A stretch of 19,153 bases of DNA, taken from CAZNYN01 sp964422205 (GTDB lineage Bacteria > Synergistota > Synergistia > Synergistales > Synergistaceae). Below the pieces are notes generated by a model. That model made no database searches and was not told the DNA's origin. It saw only the letters and a list, made by a program, of their open reading frames with translations. Below, piece by piece: positions 1-8,302 of this stretch; position 1 is the first letter of the stretch, and every line of letters begins with the position of its first letter. The position numbers and the translations under genes are program-made. The stretch lies in assembly GCA_964422205.1 (NCBI GenBank), contig CAYRAI010000040.1:1-19153 (forward strand). Reading direction: 5' to 3'.

Positions 1-506
1 TCCAGTCTCAGCACATTCGGTGGGGTTGCTTCGTCCCTTGCGCGCTTCATTGCTGACGCGAGGTCCGGGGTTATCTTGTTTATACCCACTATGTAAAGAA
101 GTTTGCCCGTACCCCAAGCCATTGCGCCCACTCTGTTTCCCGTTCCGTCTATGTTGACAAAAGCGCCTTCATCCGCGCTTAAAGCGTTTGTGCTTGTGAC
201 AAACCAATCGGATGTAAGCTGATCTATGTGCCTTTGCGGACGTGTTTCGGCTGTCAGGGCGGGATCCCAATGCACGTATACTTTGGACGCACGCTCCTCC
301 AATGCTTGGATAAGCCCTATTTGGCGGATTGTCACAGTCCCAGGCACTCCTACAGATGCTTTTTCCGGTATGAGCTCAAGAGCCGTTTTCAGAGCTTCCT
401 CCGAATCTTTGACGGCATAGGCCTTGAATCCGTGAGATGTCAATACTTTGCACACGCTTTCGCATAGGCGCATATCGGCACTTTTCTTTGCTTCGTACAT
501 ATCCAC
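1..506 (-). CDS. LUD-domain protein (lactate-utilisation-like), C-terminus cut off by window edge
   Basis: The reverse strand from 506 to the window edge encodes 168 residues with no stop. The stretch ADEGAFVNIDGTGNRVGA followed by WGTGKLLYIVGINKIT is the hallmark of the LUD domain (LutB/LutC, YkgG, DUF1121 group). The N-terminal half has the usual helical region and the VGVPGTVT segment. LutB/C relatives take part in lactate oxidation, but many single-gene LUD proteins have no assigned reaction, so no substrate is claimed. I place the start at the GTG at 506: AAGGAG lies 8 nt upstream, and the next in-frame ATG (500) would be too far from it. The ATG at 508 is in another frame and soon hits a stop. 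The gene is divergent from yhdT-panF. Family is confident, function is not. Confidence 0.85.
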   Translation of the reverse strand, partial: MDMYEAKKSADMRLCESVCKVLTSHGFKAYAVKDSEEALKTALELIPEKASVGVPGTVTIRQIGLIQALEERASKVYVHWDPALTAETRPQRHIDQLTSDWFVTSTNALSADEGAFVNIDGTGNRVGAMAWGTGKLLYIVGINKITPDLASAMKRARDEATPPNVLRL

Positions 507-550
507 ATGAATCACTCCTTATAAATATTTTTGGGCTGATTTACCCGTTA

Positions 551-580
551 ATCATAGATTATCAATATTATTGTAGTCAA
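551..580 (-). promoter_or_regulatory. Predicted sigma-70 promoter of the LUD gene
   Basis: On the minus strand TTGACT (575-580) and TATGAT (551-556) are separated by 18 bp. This places transcription start near 544, giving a leader of roughly 40 nt before the GTG start. Seen in sequence only. Confidence 0.55.
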
Positions 581-583
581 CTG

Positions 584-612
584 TTGGCGTTTTCTGATAA
601 AAGCGTTATACT
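584..612 (+). promoter_or_regulatory. Predicted sigma-70 promoter of yhdT-panF
   Basis: TTGGCG (584-589) and TATACT (607-612) are separated by exactly 17 bp. Transcription would start near 619, about 36 nt before the TTG start codon at 655. The -35 box lies 3 bp from the -35 box of the divergent LUD promoter. Confidence 0.65.
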
Positions 613-654
613 TATCGACCACGTACAACTATCAAATAACGGAGGTAATTTAAC

Positions 655-924
655 TTGACAAACAAGCACCGGGCTAAAACAGCAAGAAGAGAGACCATTG
701 TTGTCCTGGGACTCTACTTGATATTTTTCGCATGGTGGTACATTACTGCCTACGGATTCGGAGATGACCCTTCCGAGTACAAATATATATTGGGTTTTCC
801 TGAGTGGTTTTTCTATAGCTGCATTGTGGGATATGTCGGTATATCCGCTTTGCTTTGGGCGGTTGTAAGGTTCTTCTTTACAGATTTTTCCTTCGACGAT
901 GAGGAGCACGAAAATGACAGATAG
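655..924 (+). CDS. yhdT: YhdT family small membrane protein
   Basis: This 89-residue protein has two hydrophobic segments (about residues 15-35 and 51-74), a basic N-terminus and a very acidic C-terminus. It matches the YhdT/DUF997 family, which is almost always encoded directly in front of the pantothenate symporter gene panF, as here. Its molecular role is not established; an accessory role for PanF is an inference from this pairing. The start is TTG at 655, supported by GGAGG at 641-645 with a 9-nt spacer; no ATG is available nearby in frame. The last 11 bases overlap the start of panF, so translation is probably coupled. Confidence 0.85.
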   Translation: MTNKHRAKTARRETIVVLGLYLIFFAWWYITAYGFGDDPSEYKYILGFPEWFFYSCIVGYVGISALLWAVVRFFFTDFSFDDEEHENDR

Positions 925-2392
925 AATGGAAATGATTGTACCTCTCATACTATATTTCGTATTGATTATGGGAATAGCGGTTTGGGGAAATATGGCGTCC
1001 AGCAAGAAAAGCGACACTACAGGGTTTATAGAGGAGTATTTTATAGGCAGCCGCTCTATGGGCGGACTTGTCTTGGCAATGGCGATAATTACCACCTATA
1101 CGAGCGCAAGCAGCTTTGTAGGAGGCCCGGGAGTCGCATATAAACTCGGACTGGGATGGATTCTGCTTTCTATGATACAGGTGCCGACCGCATTTTTGAC
1201 TCTCGGTGTGCTGGGCAAGAGATTCGCAGTGATAGCCAGACGGACAAAATCGGTCACTATAGCCGATTTTCTGAGGGCGCGCTACCGCAGTGATGCTGTT
1301 GTCATTTTAGCCTCTGTCGCGCTTTTGATTTTCTTTATGGCGTCAATGTTGGCTCAGTTTATCGGGGGAGCCAGGCTCTTTGAGTCTATAACAGGAATGT
1401 CCTATCAGGCAGGACTTTTCATATTCGGACTTACGGTAATTATTTACACCACGGTCGGAGGCTTCCGCGCCGTTGTTCTAACCGACATGATTCAGGGACT
1501 TATGATGCTTGTGGCCTCTATGGCAATCCTCCTTGCCGTCATTACTGCGGGAGGCGGAGCCGCAAACATAATGGATACTTTAAAGACAATAGACCCCGGG
1601 CTTCTGACTCCTCAGGGGCCGGCTAATTCCATTCCCAAGCCATTTATACTCTCTTTCTGGGTTTTGGTCGGCTTCGGCATATTGGGACTGCCTCAGACGA
1701 CGCAAAAGTGCCTCGGCTACAAAGATTCAAAATCTATGCACAACGCGATGATTATAGGAACATTTGTCGTGGGATTTACAATGCTCTCGATGCACCTTGT
1801 CGGAGCAATGGGCAGAGCTGTTGTTCCGGGTATAGAGATAGGAGACCTTGCTGTCCCCACAATCACTTTGAAGCTCCTCTCTCCCTTCTGGGCGGGAATC
1901 TTTATCGCAGGACCTCTTGCGGCGATAATGTCTACAGTAGACTCAATGCTCATAATGTGCTCCGCATCCATAGTGAAGGATCTTTACTTCCATTATGTGG
2001 CGAAGAACGATGCCGCGGCTCTGCCTCCCAGCAAGATAAAAAGGATGAGTATAGCGGTTACCGGAGTTATAGGTGCTATCGTGTTTTTTGCGGCGATGAA
2101 GCCGCCCTCACTTTTAGTCTGGATAAATCTCTTCGCTTTCGGAGGACTGGAAGCCGTATTTCTCTGTCCCACACTTTTCGGCCTTTACTGGCAGAGAGCG
2201 AACGCTTTGGGAGCGATTCTTTCTATGATTGCGGGATGCGCGGCCTTCTTCTGGTTTAACATCACAAAACAGAGTATCTTAGGAACAACTCCGATTGTTC
2301 CTACACTTGTAATAGCGGCTGCGGCATTTGTTATAGGAAGCTATATGGGTAAAAAAGAGAGCCCCGAGGTATTGAAAATTTTTGAAATGTAG
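914..2392 (+). CDS. panF: Sodium/pantothenate symporter
   Basis: The 492-residue product is a sodium:solute symporter (SSS family) with about 13 hydrophobic segments. The early motif ITTYTSASSFVGGPG and the later GGFRAVVLTDMIQG are the family signatures, and the overall match, length and YhdT partner point to PanF, which imports pantothenate (vitamin B5, the precursor of CoA) with sodium. An upstream in-frame ATG exists at 899, but GAGGAG at 901-906 lies 7 nt before the ATG at 914, so I choose 914. The gene overlaps the end of yhdT by 11 nt and is followed by a strong hairpin terminator. Substrate rests on family resemblance; a related SSS substrate is possible but less likely given yhdT. Confidence 0.9.
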   Translation: MTDRMEMIVPLILYFVLIMGIAVWGNMASSKKSDTTGFIEEYFIGSRSMGGLVLAMAIITTYTSASSFVGGPGVAYKLGLGWILLSMIQVPTAFLTLGVLGKRFAVIARRTKSVTIADFLRARYRSDAVVILASVALLIFFMASMLAQFIGGARLFESITGMSYQAGLFIFGLTVIIYTTVGGFRAVVLTDMIQGLMMLVASMAILLAVITAGGGAANIMDTLKTIDPGLLTPQGPANSIPKPFILSFWVLVGFGILGLPQTTQKCLGYKDSKSMHNAMIIGTFVVGFTMLSMHLVGAMGRAVVPGIEIGDLAVPTITLKLLSPFWAGIFIAGPLAAIMSTVDSMLIMCSASIVKDLYFHYVAKNDAAALPPSKIKRMSIAVTGVIGAIVFFAAMKPPSLLVWINLFAFGGLEAVFLCPTLFGLYWQRANALGAILSMIAGCAAFFWFNITKQSILGTTPIVPTLVIAAAAFVIGSYMGKKESPEVLKIFEM

Positions 2393-2412
2393 CGTCAGGA
2401 AAAATTATTAAA

Positions 2413-2445
2413 GAGGAGGGAGCAATTCGCTCTCTCCTCTTTTTT
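2413..2445 (+). terminator. Intrinsic terminator of panF, between convergent genes
   Basis: An 11-bp stem (2413-2423 with 2429-2439, one G-T wobble) around a 5-base loop is followed by six T on the plus strand. On the minus strand the stem is followed by an AT-rich but interrupted T-tract, so it may also weakly end the phoR transcript arriving from the other side. Confidence 0.85.
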
Positions 2446-2454
2446 CGTCACTTT

Positions 2455-4209
2455 CTATTTGTGTATCGTCATTGTGAAACAGGCTCCGCCCAATTTTGAA
2501 GGGGCTAGTTCCAGGGTGCCTCCGTGTCTTTCCGCTATCCTTCTGGATATTGAAAGTCCGAGCCCATAGCCGCCGGTCTTTCCGCCTTTTCTGGCTCTGT
2601 GCATGTCTCCGCGGCGGAATCTCTCAAAAATTATCTTCTCTTCTCCCGCAGGGATGCCCGGACCGTTGTCATCGACGGTAAAACGCCAGAAATCTCCGTT
2701 CTCTTCGAGAGTGAATTTTATTTTGCCGCCGCTCTCTCTTGCGGAAGATACATATTTGACACTGTTCTCAAGCAGATTCGACAGAGCGCGCCTGATGTCC
2801 CCGTAAAGCCCGTAAGCATAAGCTCCGTCCGCAGGAAAGTCGGATTCCACAGATATACCGGCCGGTGCTGTCAGAGATTCGAGATTTGATGCAAGCTCTT
2901 CCGAAAGTGCGGATAAATTAACATCCTCGTTGTCCCTTTTCAGCGGGTCTACATCAAGCCGCACAAGGTAGAGAAGGTCGTCCACGAGCGAGCTCAGCCT
3001 CTCCTGCTGAGATATCATACTATCTATGCCCGCCATGTCTTCGGGGTCTTTTACATTGCCTCCCGATTTCAGCAGATCAAGCCCCATACGTATTACAGTC
3101 AAAGGTGTTCTGAATTCATGCCCAGCGTCTATAAAAAATTCCCTGCGCGATTCTTCCAGCATCATCTTCTCCGTAAGGTCCTGCAGTACGATAAGCCGTC
3201 CGCGCGCCAATGTGAGCGTTGTTATCTCTATCTCTTTTCCTCCCATTACCGCGGCGGAAATAACCTTTGTACCGTCTGGTCCGTCAAGGAAAATCGACAT
3301 TTCTTCGCATGGCAGGACAAGCTCTACTGACGAGCCTCTTACGGGAAGTATGTCGGCTCTGCCGCAGAGTGTTGAGGCCGCGACATTGATATAGCGTATT
3401 TTTTTGCTGTCGTCTATCAATATAAGTCCTATTGGCAGAGTGCCTACCAGCAATGCCATCTCTTCCTTGCGCTCCTGCGCCTCCTTGATGCTCAATTTCA
3501 GAGAGTCGGACATTGAGTTCAAAGCGTTTGAAAGAGCGTGCATTTCCGGATCGTCCGTAATCGGGAATCTTGCCGTGCCTCCTGATGCAATGCTCTCCGC
3601 TGCTCTGCTTAGAGAGTTGAGAGGCCTCATTACAACTCGGAGCATCCAGTACGCCCCTCCCCAGACAAGCAGCAGGATTATCTCAAGAGAATAGAGGAAG
3701 GATTTTCCCATTGTCCAGCCGAGAGCTCCCAGTTTTTCTACAGGATATGAAATTCTTATGACTGTCTCTCCACCGTCCGTTCCTGCGAGTGTAAACTTGC
3801 GCGCCATATAATTAACCCATTCGTTCTGGGTCTTGCTGTAGCGCATTTCGGCACCGCTGCCAGACGAGAAGGCCTGCATGACTTCCGGTCTCTTATAGTG
3901 GTTATCCATGGCTGATGTCTTCGCTTTGTTATCAAGCACAACATCTCCGTTTATATTTACAACAGTAACACGCCCTTCAGGGTATATTTTGCTCCACAGG
4001 ATGAGGAGATTTGATATGCCTTCAAGTCCGCTGCTCTCTCCCGCGGAGACAAAACCATCAAGATATCTTGAAAGTGTCTCTCTGTTGTCATCAATGAGCT
4101 TGCTTCGCTCCGTTCTGTACATCATTATCCAAGCGGCAACAGCCACAATCAGAACGGACGTTGTTATGAGGACAGCTATTTTTTTTCTAAGAGTCATTCT
4201 GGTGAACAT
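2455..4209 (-). CDS. phoR: Phosphate-regulon sensor histidine kinase PhoR
   Basis: The 584-residue protein is an inner-membrane sensor kinase. It has a transmembrane helix at about 9-30, an extracytoplasmic segment to about 168, a second helix at 170-193, a HAMP-like region to about 245, a PAS-like domain at about 250-345, the HisKA box AGHEFRTPL with phospho-accepting His364, and a HATPase domain with N box (N478, N482), DNGPGIP (514-520) and GGYGLGLS (546-553). The family autophosphorylates and passes phosphate to PhoB under phosphate starvation. It is the last gene of the pst-pho operon and overlaps phoB by 16 nt. GGAGG lies 10 nt before the ATG at 4209; an ATG four codons later (4197), overlapping the phoB stop, is the alternative. 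A periplasmic domain of roughly 140 residues is PhoR-like of the Gram-positive layout rather than the short E. coli form. Confidence 0.92.
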   Translation of the reverse strand: MFTRMTLRKKIAVLITTSVLIVAVAAWIMMYRTERSKLIDDNRETLSRYLDGFVSAGESSGLEGISNLLILWSKIYPEGRVTVVNINGDVVLDNKAKTSAMDNHYKRPEVMQAFSSGSGAEMRYSKTQNEWVNYMARKFTLAGTDGGETVIRISYPVEKLGALGWTMGKSFLYSLEIILLLVWGGAYWMLRVVMRPLNSLSRAAESIASGGTARFPITDDPEMHALSNALNSMSDSLKLSIKEAQERKEEMALLVGTLPIGLILIDDSKKIRYINVAASTLCGRADILPVRGSSVELVLPCEEMSIFLDGPDGTKVISAAVMGGKEIEITTLTLARGRLIVLQDLTEKMMLEESRREFFIDAGHEFRTPLTVIRMGLDLLKSGGNVKDPEDMAGIDSMISQQERLSSLVDDLLYLVRLDVDPLKRDNEDVNLSALSEELASNLESLTAPAGISVESDFPADGAYAYGLYGDIRRALSNLLENSVKYVSSARESGGKIKFTLEENGDFWRFTVDDNGPGIPAGEEKIIFERFRRGDMHRARKGGKTGGYGLGLSISRRIAERHGGTLELAPSKLGGACFTMTIHK

Positions 4210-4904
4210 TTATCCGCATCCTCCCATACAAGTTTGTAGCCCCTTCCCCTCAGAGTCTGAGCTGTTAAAAAGGGCTTTCGTCCATCGTCAAGTTTTCTGC
4301 GCAGCCTTGATATGTGCACATCAACCGTTCTGGTGTCCCCGCCGCTCATGCCCCATATTTTCTTAAGCAGCTCTTCCCTGCTGACAGTGTGTCCCAATCT
4401 GCCGGCCAATATTTCAAGCAGGTCAAATTCTGTGGGGCTCAAATCCAGCATGTTTCCGCGCAGATAGGCTTCGCGTTCGGGGATGTGTACCTTGAGGTCT
4501 CTGTTCTCTATTAAAGAACGCTCCTCGTCAAAAATATTTCTCCTAAGGAGAACTTTTACCCTTGCCAAAAGTTCGTCTAAGGGGAATGGCTTTTTGATAT
4601 AGTCGTCAGCTCCGAGGTTAAGCCCCTGCACGACATCTTCGGTTGAGGTTCTGGCCGTAAGCATTATTATAGGTATTTTTTTCGTAGCGGGACTGCTCTT
4701 TACCCTTCTGCAAACTTCCCATCCGTCCATTTTCGGCAGCATAAGGTCAAGAATAATAAGGTCCGGCAGTTCTTCTTCCACAGTGCTGAGGGCCTGATCT
4801 CCGTCATGAGCGCATATAGTCTTAAACCCATGAAGTCTTAAGGCTCTTGCTATAAATTCGGTTATATTTTCCTCATCATCAACAATAAGTATTTTTTCAG
4901 GCAC
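4194..4904 (-). CDS. phoB: Phosphate-regulon response regulator PhoB (OmpR family)
   Basis: The 236-residue protein has a receiver domain with acidic pair D10-D11, phospho-acceptor D53 (ILDLMLPKMDG), T83 and K105, followed by an OmpR/PhoB winged-helix DNA-binding domain from about residue 133, with the recognition-helix region TRTVDVHISRLRRKL at 191-205. All key receiver residues are intact. It is expected to bind the 11-bp-spaced half-sites upstream of pstS (9183-9221). The start is a GTG at 4904: GGAGG lies 7 nt before it, and the phoU stop codon TAA directly abuts that Shine-Dalgarno. An ATG two bases upstream is in another frame. Only 12 nt separate it from phoU and it overlaps phoR. Confidence 0.93.
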   Translation of the reverse strand: MPEKILIVDDEENITEFIARALRLHGFKTICAHDGDQALSTVEEELPDLIILDLMLPKMDGWEVCRRVKSSPATKKIPIIMLTARTSTEDVVQGLNLGADDYIKKPFPLDELLARVKVLLRRNIFDEERSLIENRDLKVHIPEREAYLRGNMLDLSPTEFDLLEILAGRLGHTVSREELLKKIWGMSGGDTRTVDVHISRLRRKLDDGRKPFLTAQTLRGRGYKLVWEDADKCSPE

Positions 4905-4916
4905 ATTAAAACCTCC

Positions 4917-5609
4917 TTAACCTTCACGCTTGCGTCTGTACTGTGAAGCTCTTGTTGTCTTTCCGGTGTACATATAAGCGACCCTTTCAGCCACATTTGT
5001 CACATGGTCGCCGGCTCTTTCCAAGGTACGTGAGACGTTCATGAGCTGGAAGGACTGTTCAATGCGTTCGGGCTTTTCCATAACCATTACGAAGAGTTCT
5101 CTCATTATCTGCTTTTCAAGGTCATCGACATCATCATCCATGTGAAAGACCGAAACAGCGGTCTCGGGAGAGTGTGTATCTATCGCAATAAGAGATGTGT
5201 TGAGCATCATATTTATTTTTTCCACCATGCAGGGAATGTCTATAAGAGGCTTTATAGGCTCTTTGTCTGCAAGCTCTATGGCAACTTTGGCTATATTTCC
5301 TCCGTAATCACCTATTCTCTCAAGGTCGACAGCAATATGCATTATCGACGTAACTACGCGCAAATCCTCACCCAAGGGCTGGTAGCGGGCGGCAAACTCC
5401 ATGCAGGCGTTATCTACCTCATCTTCAAGGTCATCTATCATGTCATCCTTTTCGAGTACCGCTTCGGCTGCCGCAATGTCACGCTCCTTCAGAGCCCACA
5501 CTGCTCTGTCAAGTGCCTCACCAGAAAGGCGTCCCATCCTGTAGACCATCCTCTTAAGTTCCATAAGGTCAGCTTCTATCTTTTTCCTGGTATTGATGCT
5601 CTCTATCAT
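4917..5609 (-). CDS. phoU: Phosphate signalling protein PhoU
   Basis: The 230-residue, mainly helical protein shows the two repeated PhoU motifs: E97-xxx-D101-xxx-N105 in DLERIGDYGGN, and E197-xxx-D201-xxx-N205 in RTLERAGDHVTN. In the family these acidic residues bind metal clusters on each three-helix bundle. PhoU works in the cytoplasm as the link between the PstSCAB transporter and PhoR, keeping the kinase off when phosphate is plentiful. Length is close to the family norm. A G-rich Shine-Dalgarno stretch (GGGGGG) precedes the ATG at 5609. It lies 44 nt downstream of pstB and 12 nt upstream of phoB. The basic tail of the last 10 residues is not part of the family core. Confidence 0.94.
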   Translation of the reverse strand: MIESINTRKKIEADLMELKRMVYRMGRLSGEALDRAVWALKERDIAAAEAVLEKDDMIDDLEDEVDNACMEFAARYQPLGEDLRVVTSIMHIAVDLERIGDYGGNIAKVAIELADKEPIKPLIDIPCMVEKINMMLNTSLIAIDTHSPETAVSVFHMDDDVDDLEKQIMRELFVMVMEKPERIEQSFQLMNVSRTLERAGDHVTNVAERVAYMYTGKTTRASQYRRKREG

Positions 5610-5653
5610 AATTTTCCCCCCACTGCTGTATTTATTCTGTCTTAACGGAAATA

Positions 5654-6424
5654 TTAACCGAATCTGCCCGAGATATAATCTTCTGTTTTCTTATCAGACG
5701 GAGATGTAAACATTTTAGCAGTCCGGTCATATTCGACAAGGTCTCCCATAAGGAAGAATGCTGTATAATCAGATATGCGGGCCGCCTGCTGCATGTTGTG
5801 AGTAACTATTACCACTGTGTAGTCCGATTTAAGTTCTCTTATAAGCTCCTCTACCCTTGCAGTGGACATAGGGTCAAGAGCACTTGTAGGCTCGTCCATG
5901 AGCAGGACGTCAGGATGGGTCGCTATGGCTCTCGCTATACAGAGTCTCTGCTGCTGGCCGCCCGAGAGTCCCGTTCCAGGTTTGTTAAGCTTGTCTTTGA
6001 CCTCGCTCCATAGTGCGGATCCTTTGAGACTTGTCTCCACAAGCTCGTCAAGCACGGCTCTGTCCTTTACACCGTTAAGCTTAGGGCCGTAGGCCACGTT
6101 TTCATATATCGACATGGGGAATGGATTCGGCTTTTGAAAAACCATACCGACCCTGCGTCTTAAGCCTATTACGTCTGTTTCCGGCGCGAGTATGTTCTCT
6201 CCGTCAAGTTCTATTGTACCTGTTACCTTAGCGGAAGCGATAAAATCGTTCATTCTGTTCAAGCAGCGCAGATAACTGCTTTTTCCGCAGCCTGACGGGC
6301 CGATGAAGGATGTTACTGTCTTGCGCCCTATGTTAAAAGTTATTTTTTTCAATACTTGGGTCTCACCGTAAAAGAGGTCAAGCCCCGATGTCATTATTTG
6401 AGTTTCAAATTCCGTTTTTACCAT
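5654..6424 (-). CDS. pstB: Phosphate ABC transporter ATP-binding protein PstB
   Basis: The 256-residue ATPase has Walker A GPSGCGKSS (42-50), the PstB-typical region MVFQKPNPFPMSIYENV (94-110), the signature LSGGQQQR (153-160), Walker B VLLMDE (173-178) and the switch histidine H209. It powers high-affinity phosphate import with PstC and PstA in the inner membrane and PstS in the periplasm. The ATG at 6424 is 2 nt beyond the pstA stop, and its GGGAGG Shine-Dalgarno lies inside the pstA 3' end, so the two are coupled. Every expected motif is intact. Confidence 0.96.
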   Translation of the reverse strand: MVKTEFETQIMTSGLDLFYGETQVLKKITFNIGRKTVTSFIGPSGCGKSSYLRCLNRMNDFIASAKVTGTIELDGENILAPETDVIGLRRRVGMVFQKPNPFPMSIYENVAYGPKLNGVKDRAVLDELVETSLKGSALWSEVKDKLNKPGTGLSGGQQQRLCIARAIATHPDVLLMDEPTSALDPMSTARVEELIRELKSDYTVVIVTHNMQQAARISDYTAFFLMGDLVEYDRTAKMFTSPSDKKTEDYISGRFG

Positions 6425-6426
6425 TG

Positions 6427-7293
6427 CTATTGCCTCCCGCTTCCGGCAGAAAGTTTTGCTCTCGCCACTACTCCTACCGCACTTGTGCCTAGAACCAGTC
6501 CTACAAGAACCAATATTGCACCGTACTGAATAGGCCTTGTGGCCTCAATATCAGTTGATGATGTTGCCAAGACATATATGTGATAAGGAAGAGCCATGAC
6601 TTGGCTGAAGAGGCTCTTCGCAACCTCCGGAGCAAAATAAGCCGCTCCCGTGAACATTATCGGAGCTGTTTCGCCCGCAACTCTTCCTACTGCAAGGATA
6701 GCCCCGGTAATTATCGTCGAAGCTGCGGACGGGATCACAACTTTGAATATTGTCTGGCACTTTGTGGCACCCAAAGCATATGACGCGTCTCTGAAATCCT
6801 GAGGAACCGCAAGAAAAGCCTGTTCCGATACGGTAACGATAAGAGGAAGGGAGAGACACCCCAGTGTCAGCCCCGCCGCAAGAAGACACGAACCCATCTT
6901 CATGAAGACTACAAAGAGCGAGAGGCCGAAAAGTCCGAATATTACGGACGGGACTCCTGCCAGAGAGCGAATTGACATTCGAAGTATTTTTGAAAGTGTT
7001 CCGTCTTTTGAATACTCGGCAAAATAAAGTCCGGTAACTATGCCGCTCGGAAGAGCTACCAGCATCGATACAAAGACGAGCTGAACCGTCCCGACAAGGG
7101 GCGTCATTATTCCGCCTGCTGTCATTCCGTCTCTCGGTGCTTCCAGCAGAAACTCTAAGGAAAGAGCTCCCCAGCCCTGACGAAAGAGAAAAACACCGAC
7201 GACAACAAGAGCGGCAAGCAGAGCCAAAGCCGCCGAACCGAACAGCGATGTCATAATTTTGTCTGATAATTTGCGCCGGTAAGTTCTGTTCAT
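6427..7293 (-). CDS. pstA: Phosphate ABC transporter permease PstA
   Basis: The 288-residue membrane protein has about six hydrophobic segments and the EAA-loop region RDASYALGATKCQTIF followed by KVVIPSA, which contacts PstB. Together with PstC it forms the phosphate channel. The ATG at 7293 directly abuts the pstC stop codon, with no intergenic base, which indicates coupled translation. PstA rather than PstC is assigned from gene order (directly before pstB) and from the N-terminal sequence. Confidence 0.93.
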   Translation of the reverse strand: MNRTYRRKLSDKIMTSLFGSAALALLAALVVVGVFLFRQGWGALSLEFLLEAPRDGMTAGGIMTPLVGTVQLVFVSMLVALPSGIVTGLYFAEYSKDGTLSKILRMSIRSLAGVPSVIFGLFGLSLFVVFMKMGSCLLAAGLTLGCLSLPLIVTVSEQAFLAVPQDFRDASYALGATKCQTIFKVVIPSAASTIITGAILAVGRVAGETAPIMFTGAAYFAPEVAKSLFSQVMALPYHIYVLATSSTDIEATRPIQYGAILVLVGLVLGTSAVGVVARAKLSAGSGRQ

Positions 7294-8193
7294 CTACCGT
7301 CTCCCCTTTCTTTCGATGTAGAAAGATGCTATGTTTATGAGCAAAGTTATGAAAAGTAATATAAGACCGGCAAAAAACAGAGCGTGATAGTGCACTCCGC
7401 CGACCGGAGTCTCTCCCATTTCCGCCGCAATGGTGGAAGTAAGAGGACGTATGGGGTCGGTCAGCACTTTTGGTATTATCGCAGCTCCGCCTGCGGCCAT
7501 AAGGACAACCATAGTTTCCCCGAGAGCTCTCATAACTCCTAGCAGAGAACCTGCGGCTATTCCCGGCATTGCGTGAGGGATGACAACTTTTTTTACAGTC
7601 TCCCAGCGTGTGGCGCCCAATGCATATGAGGCATCCCTCAGTTCCCTAGGAACGGAGGACAGAGCTTCCTCCGAGAGCGAAGCTACAACCGGTATTACCA
7701 TAAAACCGAGCAGTATGGATGATGTAAGCAGGTTAAGCCCTGTGGCTATTCCGAAGCTTTCCTGCATCCATGGGGCGAGTACCATCATACCCAAAAAGCC
7801 CAAAACTATGGAAGGCAGAAAGCCAAGAAGTTCCAGCATGACCTTCATAAGGTTTCTCATCTTCCTGGGAGCTATTTCCGCCGTGAAAACAGCCAAAGCC
7901 AGAGCCACAGGCAGACCAAGCAGACTTGCAAGCAGCGTAGCTGCGACAGTGCCAGCTATAAGAGGAAACATTCCCAGTGCGGGAGGCTCTTCGACAGGGT
8001 ACCAGTCATAGCTTGTAAAAATCTCTTTAAAAGAACTCTCCGCAAGAACAGGGAGCCCGTTTGATATCAAAAAACCTATTATAAACACCATAATTACTAT
8101 TCCGGCCATTGATACGGCAAATACAGAGGATGCCATTATTCTGTCCTTCCTGCCGCCAAACCCGGTGTCAATACTTTTGACAGAGCACTTCAT
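7294..8193 (-). CDS. pstC: Phosphate ABC transporter permease PstC
   Basis: The 299-residue permease has a first membrane helix at about residues 21-45 and roughly six in total. Its loop RDASYALGATRWETVKKVV is nearly identical to the matching loop of PstA, as expected for the paired subunits. The segment TSYDWYPVEEPPALG between the first helices is typical of PstC. The ATG at 8193 has AGGAG 8 nt upstream. It is separated from pstS by 109 bp that contain a hairpin with a T-run, so its expression probably depends on read-through from the pstS promoter. Confidence 0.93.
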   Translation of the reverse strand: MKCSVKSIDTGFGGRKDRIMASSVFAVSMAGIVIMVFIIGFLISNGLPVLAESSFKEIFTSYDWYPVEEPPALGMFPLIAGTVAATLLASLLGLPVALALAVFTAEIAPRKMRNLMKVMLELLGFLPSIVLGFLGMMVLAPWMQESFGIATGLNLLTSSILLGFMVIPVVASLSEEALSSVPRELRDASYALGATRWETVKKVVIPHAMPGIAAGSLLGVMRALGETMVVLMAAGGAAIIPKVLTDPIRPLTSTIAAEMGETPVGGVHYHALFFAGLILLFITLLINIASFYIERKGRR

Positions 8194-8262
8194 ATGTTAA
8201 GCTCCTTTCTCCTATACTTCGGCACCAGTTTGAAGCGCCGTCTCTAATAAACTCTATATAAC

Positions 8263-8294
8263 AAAAATTGCCCTCGCTGAAAGTGCGGAGCAAT
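8263..8294 (-). terminator. Hairpin with T-run between pstS and pstC (partial terminator/attenuator)
   Basis: On the minus strand, 8 nt after the pstS stop, ATTGC (8290-8294) pairs with GCAAT (8267-8271). An inner CGC/GCG stem extends it, with one bulged base and a T-G pair, around a 7-base loop. Five T follow directly (8263-8267). Lying inside an operon, it most likely reduces rather than abolishes transcription into pstCAB. Confidence 0.7.
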
Positions 8295-8302
8295 CTGTAT
8301 TT

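Noticed and set aside
1708..2259. A 183-codon plus-strand frame inside panF
   Set aside because: It is an out-of-frame reading of the symporter; the product is Arg/Ser/Cys-rich without recognisable features.
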